Assembly: GCA_027493675.1 (NCBI GenBank)
Contig: JAOSKI010000010.1
Location: forward strand, 59,434-123,433
Source of the DNA: Microthrixaceae bacterium
GTDB lineage: Bacteria; Actinomycetota; Acidimicrobiia; Acidimicrobiales; Microtrichaceae
DNA length: 64,000 bases
Reading direction: 5' to 3'
Under the pieces are notes generated by a model, which saw only the letters and a list, made by a program, of their open reading frames with translations, did not search any database and was not told the DNA's origin. Within the stretch, counting starts at the first letter, position 1. Every line of letters begins with the position of its first letter. Both the position numbers and the translations under genes were made by a program. Of this stretch, positions 27,733-39,839 are shown piece by piece.

Positions 27733-29122
27733 ATGCGGGTCGGACCGACCGCCGGAGCACGCCGGTGGAAGCATCACCGGCGCCCCGGTCACCGGGTGGC
27801 TCCCGGAGCGCTTGCAGTCCCGCGTTTCCTGCTCGTGAACGCTCTCCTGCTGACCTCTCTCATGGTGACCGCATGCGCCGGGACATCGACTCGACAGGTC
27901 GCCGGTGAGTCCGAGACCACAACCACCGCCGACACAACCACCTCCACCACCACGCCGCCTGACTGCGCCGCGACGCTGCCGACCACCGCTTTGGCGTCGC
28001 AGTTGCTGATGGTCATGGTGACCGATCCCTCTCAGGCCGCCGAGGGGCTCTCGACGGGGATCATCGGGGGCTTCGGCCTGAAGGGCGAGCAGCGAAGCGA
28101 CGTCGACGAGGCCATCACCGCAGCCACTTCCGACCTGCCCCCTTCCTGCCAGCGTCGCGGTGGACGAGGAGGGAGGAACAGTCCAGCGACTCAGGTACTC
28201 CGCCGGGCGACTTGCCTCCGCGCAGGAGATGGCTGAGATGGACCCCGCCGAGGTCACCTCGATCGTCGCAGAGCACGCCACGAGGATGGCGGAGATCGGT
28301 ATCACCATGAACTTCGCACCGGTGGCCGACCTGCGCAACGACGCGATCCTGGAAGGCCGCACCTTCTCCGAAGATCCCGAGACCGTCGCGAGGTACGCGG
28401 CAGCGGTGGTGGCGGGCAACTCCCAAGCCGGCATCACACCGGTGGTGAAGCACTGGGGCATCGGGGAGGAACGGTGGTGAAGCACTGGCCCGGCATCGGC
28501 GGCAGCGACACCGATCCCCACGAGTCACTGCCCGTCCTCGCCCCCGATCGAAGAGCTCCGCGCCAAGGACCTCCGGGCCTTCGACCCTCTGATCGACGGC
28601 GGAGCGGTCGCTGTGATGGTCTCCCACGCCGAGATCCCTGGCCTCACTGACCCTGGTGAGCCTGCCTCGTTGTCCCGACGTGCGATCAGCGAGGAACTCC
28701 GCGACACCCAGGGCTTCGACGGCCTGATCATCACCGATTCGCTCGGCATGGGTGCGGTGGTCAACCAGATGACCCAGGCCGAGGCGGCCGAGCGAGCGAT
28801 CTCCGCAGGTGCTGATATCGCTCTGTTGTCGGGTACCGACGTGGTGGCGGACGCACATGCGCAGCTGGTCGCGGCGATCGAGGAAGGCCGGATCCCCACC
28901 GACCAGGTCGAGGAGTCGGTCAGGCGGGTTCTCACGATGAAGGGCATCGACGGCGAGTGCTTCGACGCGATCAGCGCATTCGGGGCAATCGGGCGCACCC
29001 AGTCCGACGCAGCCAGCGGGGACACGCCGGATCCGACCGGAGAGGTGACCGACCCCGGTATCAACGACGACGGCACCGACGACAGCGGCACCACAGGACG
29101 TGGCGCCGCTGAAGGGGAATAA
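27733..29122 (+). CDS. Glycoside hydrolase family 3 lipoprotein (beta-N-acetylhexosaminidase-like)
   Basis: ATG 27733 leads to a signal peptide with lipobox LTSLMVTAC and a Thr-rich linker. The GH3 barrel follows: VDEEGGTVQRLRYSAGRLAS, ITMNFAPVADLRN, VVKHWPGIGGSDTDPHESLP (the KH-PG-G motif of NagZ-type enzymes), SHAEIPGLTDP, and FDGLIITDSLGMGAVV containing the catalytic Asp. Such enzymes remove N-acetylglucosamine from muropeptides or glycans. Here it would work outside the membrane. Frames change near 28145 and 28475; the second coincides with a 32-base near-duplication that repeats VVKHW (28440-28488). After the barrel it ends with an Asp/Gly/Thr-rich tail (29000-29122). Confidence 0.85.
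28440..28488. repeat. 32-base tandem near-duplication in the GH3 gene
   Basis: CGGTGGTGAAGCACTGG occurs at 28440-28456 and again at 28472-28488. The first copy is followed by GGCATCGGGG and the second by CCCGGCATCGGCGG. It breaks the frame inside the KHWPG motif and is not expected in the family. Confidence 0.9.
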
Positions 29123-29248
29123 CACGGCATTCGCGCACCCCCGACGGGCTGCTTCGGCGTATCCTGTAGGTGGGGACGCTCAAGGGGGAGCGCTCTCGAC
29201 ACAGTCAGCAGACCTGCCACGCGGCAGAGCCACCACAGGGGGTGTGTC

Positions 29249-29684
29249 ATGAGAGTCGCCACTATTCTGGAGAACAAGGGATCCGCGGTCGCCACCATCA
29301 GCGGGACTGCCACACTCGCCGAAGCAGCCGGCGAGCTGCGCCTCCGAGGTGTCGGCGCACTGGTGGTGTCGATGGACGGCAGGACCATCGAAGGCATCGT
29401 CTCCGAACGAGACGTTGTGAGGCGCCTTGCCGAGAGGGGCGCCCAGTCCCTCGACGAGCCTGTCTCGATGGTGATGACCACCGAGGTGCGGACATGTCGT
29501 CCATCGGATACCTGCAACGACCTGATGCGCGTGATGACCCAGCACCGCATGCGTCACCCTCCCGGTGCTCGTCGACGGCGTCCTCAGTGGGATCGTCTCG
29601 ATCGGGGACGTGGTCAAGCACCGCGCCGGTGAACTCGAACAGGAATCCGAAGCGCTCCACGACTACATAGCGACCGGGCGCTAG
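29249..29684 (+). CDS. CBS-domain pair protein
   Basis: ATG 29249 follows an AG-rich stretch with GTGTGTC. The 145-residue protein is a standalone Bateman module: TISGTATLAEAAGELRLRGVGALVVSMDGRTIEGIVSERDVVRRLAE is CBS1, here quoted in parts as ELRLRGVGALVV and IEGIVSERDVVRRLAE. VRTCRPSDTCNDLMRVMTQH plus RHLPVLVDGVLSGIVSIGDV is CBS2, the last part in another frame (break near 29550). It ends ALHDYIATGR. Such modules bind adenosyl ligands and regulate partners. No partner is evident beside it. Confidence 0.85.
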
Positions 29685-29710
29685 CACAGGGACGGCATCA
29701 CCAGCGAGGA

Positions 29711-31486
<1,776 letters not shown>

Positions 31487-31554
31487 GGTCAACGCTCCGT
31501 GTCTGGGTCGGGGCTTCTCGGGGGTGGGCTTCCAGCGAGTGGGCATCAGGGGAG

Positions 31555-31592
31555 AAAAACTGGAAGAACCTCCTGCTCTGGGCAGGAGGTTC
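31555..31592 (-). terminator. Intrinsic attenuator terminator of leuA
   Basis: On the minus strand an 11-bp GC-rich stem (GAACCTCCTGC, loop CCAGA, GCAGGAGGTTC; 31592 to 31566) is followed after six bases by TTTTT (31559-31555). It lies 26 bases after the stop of the Leu-rich leader peptide and 69 bases before the leuA start. Confidence 0.8.
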
Positions 31593-31617
31593 GGCGAGCA
31601 TGCGGAGGCGAACTCGC

Positions 31618-31656
31618 CTAGGTCAGCAGAAGCAGGGCGCTGAAACGATCGATCAT
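31618..31656 (-). CDS. leuA leader peptide (12 aa, four consecutive Leu)
   Basis: ATG 31656 to TAG 31618-31620 encodes MIDRFSALLLLT, with four leucine codons in a row (CTG CTT CTG CTG). Placed 25-90 bases before a strong terminator hairpin and upstream of leuA, it has the design of a transcription-attenuation leader: ribosome stalling at Leu codons under leucine starvation would favour an antiterminator. A small hairpin AGGCG-AGTT-CGCCT overlaps the stop codon (about 31608-31621), a candidate for the alternative structure. Too short to be found by ordinary gene calling. Confidence 0.75.
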   Translation of the reverse strand: MIDRFSALLLLT

Positions 31657-31742
31657 CGGGTTCCATGCTACGACGCCTTGCCCATCGAGGCAACGCGGCC
31701 GGCCCGACGACGCCGCCTGCACATCGCGGGTACGGTCGGGCG

Positions 31743-33153
31743 ATGGCCAACCCTGCTAACGCCCTCGAAACCGCAGCATCGATCCGCAGCGGCGAACGAA
31801 CCGCCACCGCGGTACTGGAGGAACACCTCGATGCCATCGATCGTCTGAACCCCGAGCTGAACGCGGTCTGCCTGCGTGACGACGAGCAGGCACGTTCACA
31901 TGCCGAGGCGATCGACGCCGAGATCGCCGCCGGTGGAGCCGAGCGACTCGGACCCTTCGCGGGCGTGCCGATGTTGATAAAGGATCCTCAACGACGTGGC
32001 CGGCTGGCCGACCACGTACGGTTCACGGGCCACGAGCGCTGAACCTGCCGAGAGCGACGAGTTGGCCGTCGCCCGCCTCAGGGCGGCCGGCTTCGTTCCT
32101 AACCGGGCAAGACCACCACACCGGAGTTCGGCACGATCTCGATGACCGAGTCGGAGTTGTTCGGTCCCACCCGCAACCCCTGGAACACCGACCACACCCC
32201 GGGTGGGTCCTCCGGTGGGGCCGGCGCAGGTCGCCTCCGGCATGCTCCCGCAGCGCATGCCTCCGATGGGGGAGGATCCATACGCATCCCCGCGAGCTGC
32301 AACGGCCTCGTGGGCCTGAAGTGCCCAGGCACCGCATCACCGCGGACCTCGAAGATGACCGGTGGCACCACACGGGGTGCTCACCCGCAACATCGCGGAC
32401 ACCGCCGCGATCATCGACGTGATGGCCGGGCCTGATCCCGGTGCTTGGGAGGTGGCGCCTCCTTTCGCAAGGCCGCTGGCCGACGAGGTCGCAGCCGACC
32501 CGGCAAGGATGCGCATCCGGGTCGCAACCGACAACGCACTGGGGATCGAGCCTGCGCCGGCTTGCACCGACGCAGTCGAGCAGGCGGCACAGGTGCTTGC
32601 GGAGCTCGGCCACACCATCGACCGCACGCCGACCCGGTGGCCCGATCCGGGTGGGTTCCTCGCGGGCTTCCTCACCGGTGGTCCACGATCACCGCCGGTG
32701 CAGCGGCCCTCGACGAGGACCTGCTGGAACCGCACAACAGGGCGAACCGCGAGATGGCTCTCGCAACCAACGCCATCGCCTACAGCGAGGCGGTCATGGA
32801 CCTGCAGATGCGCTCCCGTGGCTTCACCGAGGCGTTCGGCACCGACTTCGACGTGTTGTTGACCCCCACGATGGCGGTGGAGCCACCGGAGGTGGGCTCC
32901 ATCTGGGCCGGATCGCAGGAGGATCCGTCGGCACCCTTGACCAACGCCACCCCGATGGCCGCCTACACGGCGCTGTACAACGTGACGGGCCAGCCCGCGA
33001 TCAGCTCTTCCGGTCGGGTTCTCCGATACGGGCCTGCCCATCGGCGTGCAGATCGCGGCCCCGCCGTTCGGTGAGGCCGTCCTGATCCGCCTGGCCTCAC
33101 AGCTCGAGGCCGAGCTCCGCTGGCACGAACGACCACTCCCCGGTCACGCGTAG
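31743..33153 (+). CDS. Amidase signature-family hydrolase
   Basis: Serine hydrolase with the Ser-cisSer-Lys triad. ATG 31743 gives [20 protein letters not shown]. The catalytic lysine is in GVPMLIKD. The glycine-serine loop [12 protein letters not shown] and the nucleophile segment [20 protein letters not shown] with GLVGLK follow in neighbouring frames. The C-terminal part is [33 protein letters not shown] and [11 protein letters not shown]. Frames change near 31990, 32110, 32230, 32330, 32690 and 33010, but all blocks are collinear over about 470 residues, the normal length. Family members act on amides from indole acetamide to peptides; the substrate here is unknown. Not GatA-like by neighbours. 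Confidence 0.85.
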
Positions 33154-33176
33154 CGACGGCAGCCTGCGGAGCGGAC

Positions 33177-34308
33177 TCAGCCGCCCGAGTGGACTGCCAG
33201 CGGCGATCCGAGTGCAGGCAGTTCGTAGGGATCGTCCAGCCAGCCGTCGGGAAGGGCCACGCGGCGCAGTGGATCGGTGTGGCTGCGGTTGAACCCCGCC
33301 GCACCCTCAGGCGCGGGAGCGTCTCGATCCAGGCGTGACAGCACGGCCTCGACGTCGTCGACGGTGCCGACCCGCGCTGCCGCCTTACGCAACTCCGATC
33401 CGACCGGGTAGCCCTTGAGGTACCAGGCCAAGTGCTTGCGGAACGGGGCCAGACGCACGACATCGCCACTCGACTCAACCAGCAACGCCACGTGTCGCCG
33501 GATCACGTCCGCGACCTCACCCAGCGACGGCGGGAACGGCGGTGGGCGGCCGCACAAGGCAGCCTCGAGCTCGGCGAACAACCAGGGGCGGCCCAGGCAC
33601 CCACGACCGATCACCACACCGTCACAGCCGGTGTCGCGCATCATGGACAGAGCATCGTCGGCAGTTGCGATGTCGCCGTTGCCGAGCACCGGGATGCTCA
33701 CCACAACGTCCTTCAACTCCGCGATCGCCTCGCGGCGCGCCGGAGGTCCGTAGTGGTCCAGCGCCGTGCGGGCATGCAGCGCGACGGCCGCCGCGCCCTC
33801 CGCCTCGGCGATGCGCCCCGCGTCGATATAGGTGAGGTGCTCGTCGTCTATGCCAAGGCGGAACTTCACCGACACCGGTACCCTGCCACCCGACTCGGAA
33901 TCGGCTGCCTCGACCGCCGAGCGGATCACCGCGGCGAGCAGGGGTCTCTTGTAGGGAAGGGCGGCTCCACCCGCCGTTGCGGGTCACCTTGGGAGCAGGG
34001 CAGCCGAAGTTCAGATCCAGGTGGTCGACCAGGCCCCCGACCCACGAGCTGCCGGACCGCCTCACCGGTGTAGTGGGCGTCGGTGCCGAACAGCTGCAGG
34101 GACCGCACCTCCTCGGAGGGGTGGAAGCGGGTCAACTCCCACGAGGCGGCATGTCCCTCGACCAGTGCACGGGCGGTGACCATCTGGTTGACGAACAGCC
34201 CTCCACCGAAGGACGCGCACAGCACCCGGAAGGGGGCGTCGGTGACGCCCGCCATCGGGGCGAGCACCACCGGGGATCGACCGTCAGTCGCCCGATGCGC
34301 AGTTCCAT
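33177..34308 (-). CDS. dusB: tRNA-dihydrouridine synthase, DusB type
   Basis: FMN enzyme that reduces uridines in the D-loop of tRNA. ATG 34308 begins MELRIGRLTVD, followed by VVLAPMAGVTDAPFRVLC (FMN loop), LFVNQMVTARALVEGH, VRSLQLFGTDAHYTGEAV, VSVKFRLGIDDEH, VALHARTALDHYGPP, IPVLGNGDIATADDA and GCDGVVIGRGCLGRPWLF (FMN phosphate site). Two frame changes lie at about 34270 and 33960. The catalytic Cys region (LNFGCPAPKVTRNGG) is present in the frame between them. It sits 20 bases after the penicillin-acylase gene on the same strand, but the two products have no obvious link. Confidence 0.9.
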
Positions 34309-34328
34309 GGGTCAGAGGGTTGCAGGGG

Positions 34329-36879
34329 TCAGGCCGAGACCTCGGTCGTGGTGGCGTCCGGGTCCTTCGCGATCTCCTCGGGATCGGTCTCGACGACCTT
34401 CCACTCCTTGTTCGCGAACGCCTTCATCCCGGAGTCGAACCCCGGTAGCTCCGGATCTCCGACCTGACCGTAGGTGAGGATCGTGCGGGCCTGTGGGCCA
34501 TCGGGTCCATAGGCAACGGCCATCAGGAAGCTGGTTCCGTAGAGGATGGGATAGCCGTCGGAGGTGAGGGTGGAGTCCTCGGTAAGTGGCTCGGGGACCT
34601 CGGGCTGGTCCTCCTCGGTGGAGGTGCGGGTGGTACCGCTCACTACGTTGGTGACACCCTCGGACCCGAGACCACCGGGCACCGGAAGGCGTTCCTCGGG
34701 CGAACGCCCGTCGAACTGCACCTCACCCAGCGGCACATCGAGCGCCACCCCTGCCTTCGTCAGCAGGGCCACCGCACCGGCCAACCCGCTCAGGACCGGA
34801 TCGTCGCCACTGCTGGGGGCGGCGGCCAACCCCGACGGGGTCGCAGCGGGTCGGCCTCATCGAAGGCAGTGCCCCACAATTGGTCGAAATCAACCGCCTC
34901 GGTGAACTCGCGCCACAGCACAGCGCCTTCGCTGTCGACGTCATAGCGCCCGTCCCACGCCTCGAGGACGTCGCATGCCTGTTTGAGATCGACGCTTCCA
35001 GCGGGAACGAGCACGCCGCCTTCAGCATCGAGGATCTCCTGATGAGCCACCGGAGCGGCGGATGCCAGACAACGCTCGATCACTCCGTCACGCCATTGGC
35101 GTTCGGTGTAGGCCGCATCCAGCAGCGCCGCGTCCGTCAGTTCGTCCAAGTCGAACTTGCCGTCCTCACCTGAGGGACCCTCGGCAGTGGTGTCAGACAC
35201 GACCGCCAGGTTCTCGAGGGTCCGAACGCTGCGTTCGGTTCCTGCCTCACCGTTCAGCAACGAGTAGTCGCCGTCGATGGTCGCCTCGGCATTCGGCAGC
35301 CAGTAGCTGTCGTTCGCATTGATCACGTAGTCGTCCCGCTCGATCGACGGGAGCGCGCCATAGGGAATCACTCCCGGCCACGGTGCATCCGGGTCGTCCA
35401 CCCAGCGGTCCCGCGAGGTGTTGCCTTCGAGTAGCACGGCTCCGGCCTCCCTGGCGATGGCGGTCATGCCACCTGCCTTCAGGCGTTCCGAGTAGGCCTG
35501 CTGTGCCTCCGCGGAGAGGTTGGGTGTGGCGGAGGTGTCCGCGTACCAGGCGGTGCCCTCCGCATCCACCGCGACGGTGTTGAACAGAGGGATCCCCTGG
35601 TTCTCACGGTGGGCCGCCTCGAGATCCTCGATGGACTGAGCCCGCGACATCTCGACGTACTGAGCCAGCAGACGGTCGTTCTCAAGGTTGGCGTCTCGGT
35701 AGGAGACCGTCGATGTGTCGCTCCAACCCACACCGGGGAAGTTGAGCACCGGACCGAACTCGGTGCTCCAGTAGGTCCGGGTCTCCTCGGATGTCGTGCC
35801 GTCGTCGCCCAGCACCTCGATGGTGATCTCCTTGGGGGTCATCGGTGTCGACTTGCCGTCCATCATGTACCTGGTGGGATCCGCGGGATCGAGCGTCATC
35901 TCATATGCGGTGAAGCGGTTGCCGGCGGACACGGTGTGGCTCCATGCCACTCCGTCGGTGAAGCCGATCCCCACCGAGGGCAGTCCCAGGAGCATGGCGC
36001 CGTAGACGTTGATGCCGTCGTCGGTGGTGAGTTGCACCTCGGAGAAACGCAACTCACCCTGCCAGGGGAAGTGCGGGTTCCCGATGATCATTCCCCCACC
36101 GTTCGCTGAGCGCTCGCTACCGATCGCCCAGGCGTTGGATGCGAGGGGGTTCCGTGGCGCTCGACGCAACTGCCGACGTCGCACTTTCAGGTGAGGCCGC
36201 CGCCTCCTCCCCACCCCGCCGCGGGCTCCCCCTTCTGGGCGTCGGCGCCGGGCGGCTGGGCCGAAGCGATGTAGTCGACGAGCCTGGCCCCGATGCGAGC
36301 AGGGTGACCGACCGGGCGTACGTGTAGACCTCCTCCGGGGTGAGCGTGCGCATCCAGTCCGCCCCGGTGCACCAGTCCTCGATGCCGTCGGCACCCTGGG
36401 CCTCGAACGACGCGTTCCAACCGTCGGTGAACCCCACGATCAGGTCGCGTTCATCGCCCTTCACCGACTCCCAGTCATCTGTGGCGACGTCGGCTATCCC
36501 CAGCGCCGCCCAGCCGAAGTCGCTGTTGAGATTCGAGTCCTGCTCCCCGGGGCCGAACGTCGCTGCCCGCTGAGAGGTCACCTTGATGACCTGGTCGACC
36601 AGGTCGCAGGGGTGGTCCTCGGCCGATGCCCATCCCTGACCGAACGACACGTTGAGCAGGTCGGCAGCACGGATGTGCGGCACACCGTCCGCGGTCCGGG
36701 TGATGACCGCGCCGTACCCCCTTGGGGCCGACCTCGATCGAGCCGGCGTCACCGTCGCCCGTGTCACCGCCTCCCTCGTCACCGTCGTCGCTGCATGCGG
36801 CACCCAGCAGCGCGAGGACGCAGAGCGCCGCGACCACACCGCGTCCATTGCGGAAGTTGACACCAGGGAGGAGCTTCAT
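34329..36879 (-). CDS. Penicillin-acylase family lipoprotein (Ntn hydrolase), copy 1
   Basis: Secreted Ntn-hydrolase precursor that matures by self-cleavage into two chains. ATG 36879 gives MKLLPGVNFRNGRGVVAALC and lipobox ALLGAAC, then an Asp/Gly spacer. The alpha-chain part includes FGQGWASAEDHPCDLVDQVIKV. The beta chain begins at NPLASNAWAIGSERSANGGG, whose Ser is the N-terminal nucleophile, followed by IGNPHFPWQGELRFSEVQ, VAWSHTVSAGNRFTAYEM and YVINANDSYWLPN (oxyanion Asn). Length about 850 residues. Frames change near 36720, 36190 and 34850. Members act on penicillins, aculeacin or N-acyl-homoserine lactones; the substrate cannot be told. A paralogue lies at 48404-50745. Confidence 0.85.
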
Positions 36880-36965
36880 GGGCTCACTATTGCAGACCGC
36901 CGTCGTGTGAGCGGGCGCAACCACCTCACCACGCCCACGGACCGGGCCTATGGGATGATGCCCCC

Positions 36966-38156
36966 ATGAGATCGGTACCGCTGCCCGGTGGATTCAGTGC
37001 GCACGTGGCCAATGTGGGAATCAAGGACTCTCACTCGACTTCGCCATCGTCGCGGCCGAGCGGCCGTGCAGTGCCGCTGCGGTGTTCACCCGTTCACGCT
37101 TCGCCGGACCCAGCGTCACCATCTCACGCGAGAACGTGGCCGACGGCGTCCTCCAGGCGATCGTCGTCGTGTCCAAGAACGCGAACGTCGCAACCGGTCC
37201 TCTGGGTGAGGCCGACGCCAGGGAGCTGGCCGGCGGGGTGGCCGAGGCACTGGGATGCCCGAGCGCCGACGTGCTGGTCGCGTCGACCGGCGTGATCGGC
37301 CGGCCGTACCCGATGGAGCGGATCCGCAACCACCTCGGCAGCGTCACCGTTCCACTGACCGAGCAGGACGCCGTGAAGGTCGCCCGCGCGATCATGACCA
37401 CCGACACCCACCCGAAGGTGGCCACCGCGGAAGTGCCCACGACGAACGGCGCCACCGCGAGCATCGTCGGGATCGCGAAGGGGGTCGGCATGATCCGAGC
37501 CGGACATGGCGACGATGCTTGCCTTCGTCCTCACCGATGCCGACGTGCCGTTGATGGAGCTTCGACGGTCGTTCGGTGCGGTGGTGAAGCGGTCGTTCAA
37601 CAGCCTGTCGATCGACACCGACACCTCGACATCTGACACGGCGGCCGTGCTGGCCAGCGGCGTTGCCGGTCAGGTGGGGATCGGTGAGTTCGAGTTGGCC
37701 CTGCAGGGGGTGTGCACCGAACTGACGCGGATGCTCGCAGCAGATGGGGAGGGAGCCACGAAGCTGCTGGTGGTCGAGGTGAGCGGAGCCCGCGACGACG
37801 ACCAGGCACGTCGCGTCGCCAAGGCCGTGGTGAACTCACCGCTGGTGAAGACCGCCGTGCACGGGGCCGACCCCAACTGGGGTCGCGTGGCGATGGCGGT
37901 GGGCAAGTGCAGCGACGACTCCGACATCGACCAGACACGTACTCGCATCTCGTTCGGAGGAACCCAGGTCTACCCCACCGAGGGTTCCGGTGGACCCGGC
38001 GGTGACGGAGTGGACCTCGAGGCTCTCGAGAGCTACCTTCGCGGCGACGAAGTGCACATCGGTGTCGACCTTGGCATCGCAGGTTCGAGCTGGACCGTGT
38101 ACGGCTGCGACCTCTCCGACGGCTACGTGCGCATCAACGCCGACTACACAACCTGA
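36966..38156 (+). CDS. argJ: Bifunctional ornithine acetyltransferase/N-acetylglutamate synthase
   Basis: Transfers acetyl from N-acetylornithine to glutamate in the cyclic arginine pathway. ATG 36966 starts MRSVPLPGGFSAHVANVGIK. Further blocks: FTRSRFAGPSVTISRENV, ADVLVASTGVIGRPYPMERI, IMTTDTHPKVATAEV, VGIAKGVGMI, and the self-cleavage site MATMLAFVLTDA where Thr becomes the nucleophile. The beta part has SFNSLSIDTDTSTSDTAAVL and ADPNWGRVAMAVG and ends GYVRINADYTT. Frames change near 37030-37080 and 37495, the latter just before the cleavage site. No other arg gene is present in the window. Divergent from the penicillin acylase. Confidence 0.92.
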
Positions 38157-38195
38157 TTCGCACCCATCGCGTCTCCGTTGACCCCAGGGCGTACC

Positions 38196-39777
38196 TCAGA
38201 GACGCTCGACGTCCACCTGCGGATCGCCGGGGGTGAGGGAGAACCTGACCGTCGCCTTCGGAAGCCGGGTGCGCGACTTCGCGTCGTGCGCCAGGTAGGT
38301 GACGGTCAAACCGGTCGGATTCGCCTCCAGCAGGCCCCATCCGTTGTGGCTGCCATCGATGAAGTTGAACGCCGGCTGCCATGGACCGTATTCGGCCTTG
38401 CCGAAGAGCAGGTTCTCGTTGATCGCGCCGGCACCTGAGGAGATGGCGCCTGCCGCGAACTCATTGGCGATCAGAGGTGAGGCGTCGTCGTCGAAGTCAG
38501 GCCTCAGCCCGGCCTGCCAGAAGCTGTGGTAGTCACCGGTCACGAACACCGTGTTGGCGATGTCGTTGTCGACCAAGTGCGACAACACCCGCTCGCGCCT
38601 CCCAGACGTACCCGTCCCATGAGTCGAACGCGCTGTTGGTGTAGAACCCGGCGTGCTTCAGGTAGTTGGGATTGGCCTTGCGTATCTCGGGGGTGTCGAG
38701 ATCGAGCACTCGCAGCGGGGCGATCATCACCGGATTGCCGATCACCTTCCAGGTACTCGCGGTGGCAGCTGAGCTGAGTCCGCCCAACAGCCACTGCCGC
38801 TGGGCCTCACCAAGCATCGTCCGTCCTACGGCGGTCTCGAACTCCGTGATCGGCATGGCACCCACCGGCAGCGCGTCGCTGCGGTGGCGGTCACGGTACT
38901 GACGACCGTCCAGCATGAACACGTGGCCGAGGTCGCCCCATGGGAGATCGCGATAGATCCGCCGATCCGAGATCGGCCAGATCGGCTGATACTCGAACCA
39001 CGCCTGGAACGCGGCGGCAACACGGACCGGCTCGCGGTCGAAGGCCCGAGGGTCCCAGTCGTTGAAGACCTCGTGATCGTCCCAGATCGGCACGAACGGA
39101 TGCGCTTCGTGCGCCGCGCGGAGATCGGGATCGGACTTGTAGATCTTGTACTTGGCCCGGTAGTCCTCGAGTGTCGTAGCGGTGCGCAGCAGATCACCGT
39201 CGCGCGCCGCACCCAGCAGGTTGATCGCAGCGGCCTCATAGATGTAGTCACCCAGGAACAGCACTGCGTCTATGTCACGTGCCGCGATGTCACGCCAAGC
39301 GGCGTAGTAGCCGCTGTTGTATGACTGGCAGCTCCCGAACGCGAAGCGCATCGACGACACCGACGCGCCGACTGCAGGCAGCGTCCGTGCTCTCCCCACC
39401 TGGGAATCCTCCACACTGTGGCGGAACCGATACCAATAGGAGCGATCCGGTTGGAGACCTCCGACAAGAACCTTCGCCGTGTGATCAGCCGCAGGATCCG
39501 CCTCGGTGGATCCACTTCTCACGATGTTGCCGAACGAGTCGTCGCTCGCCACCTCCCACAGAAGCTGGAGATCGGATTCCGCGAACTCAGGTGTGATCCT
39601 CGTCCAGAGCACCACCTCGCTCGGACTGTGCAGACCTGAGGCGACGCTCTGGGTGAACAGCCGATCCGACGGCACACCCGGTTCCGGGGCACATCCGGTC
39701 GCCAGGCCCGCAGCTGCGGCGGCCAGCGAACCACCCACGCCGAGCCTGAACAGGCCCCTCCGATCGATCGTCTCCAT
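38196..39777 (-). CDS. PhoD-family alkaline phosphatase/phosphodiesterase, exported
   Basis: Metallophosphatase with a PhoD N-terminal domain. ATG 39777 gives METIDRRGLFRLGVGGSLAA and AGLATGC, a twin-arginine type signal ending in a lipobox. Then LFTQSVASGLHSPSEVVLWTR (PhoD-N strand), MRFAFGSCQSYNSGYY, DAVLFLGDYIYEAA, VPIWDDHEVFNDWD (metal-site Asp/His), GHVFMLDGRQYRD, and ANTVFVTGDYHSFWQAGL with a late metal His. One frame change near 38590 separates the last part, which ends LTPGDPQVDVERL. Longer starts at 39801 and 39819 are in frame but spoil the signal. Such enzymes release phosphate from organic phosphates. No pho box was looked for successfully. Confidence 0.9.
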
Positions 39778-39839
39778 TGGGTTCACCGCACCCCCAGCCA
39801 TGTGCAACAGTCCGGGCACTTCTCGAGTGCCCGGCAGGT

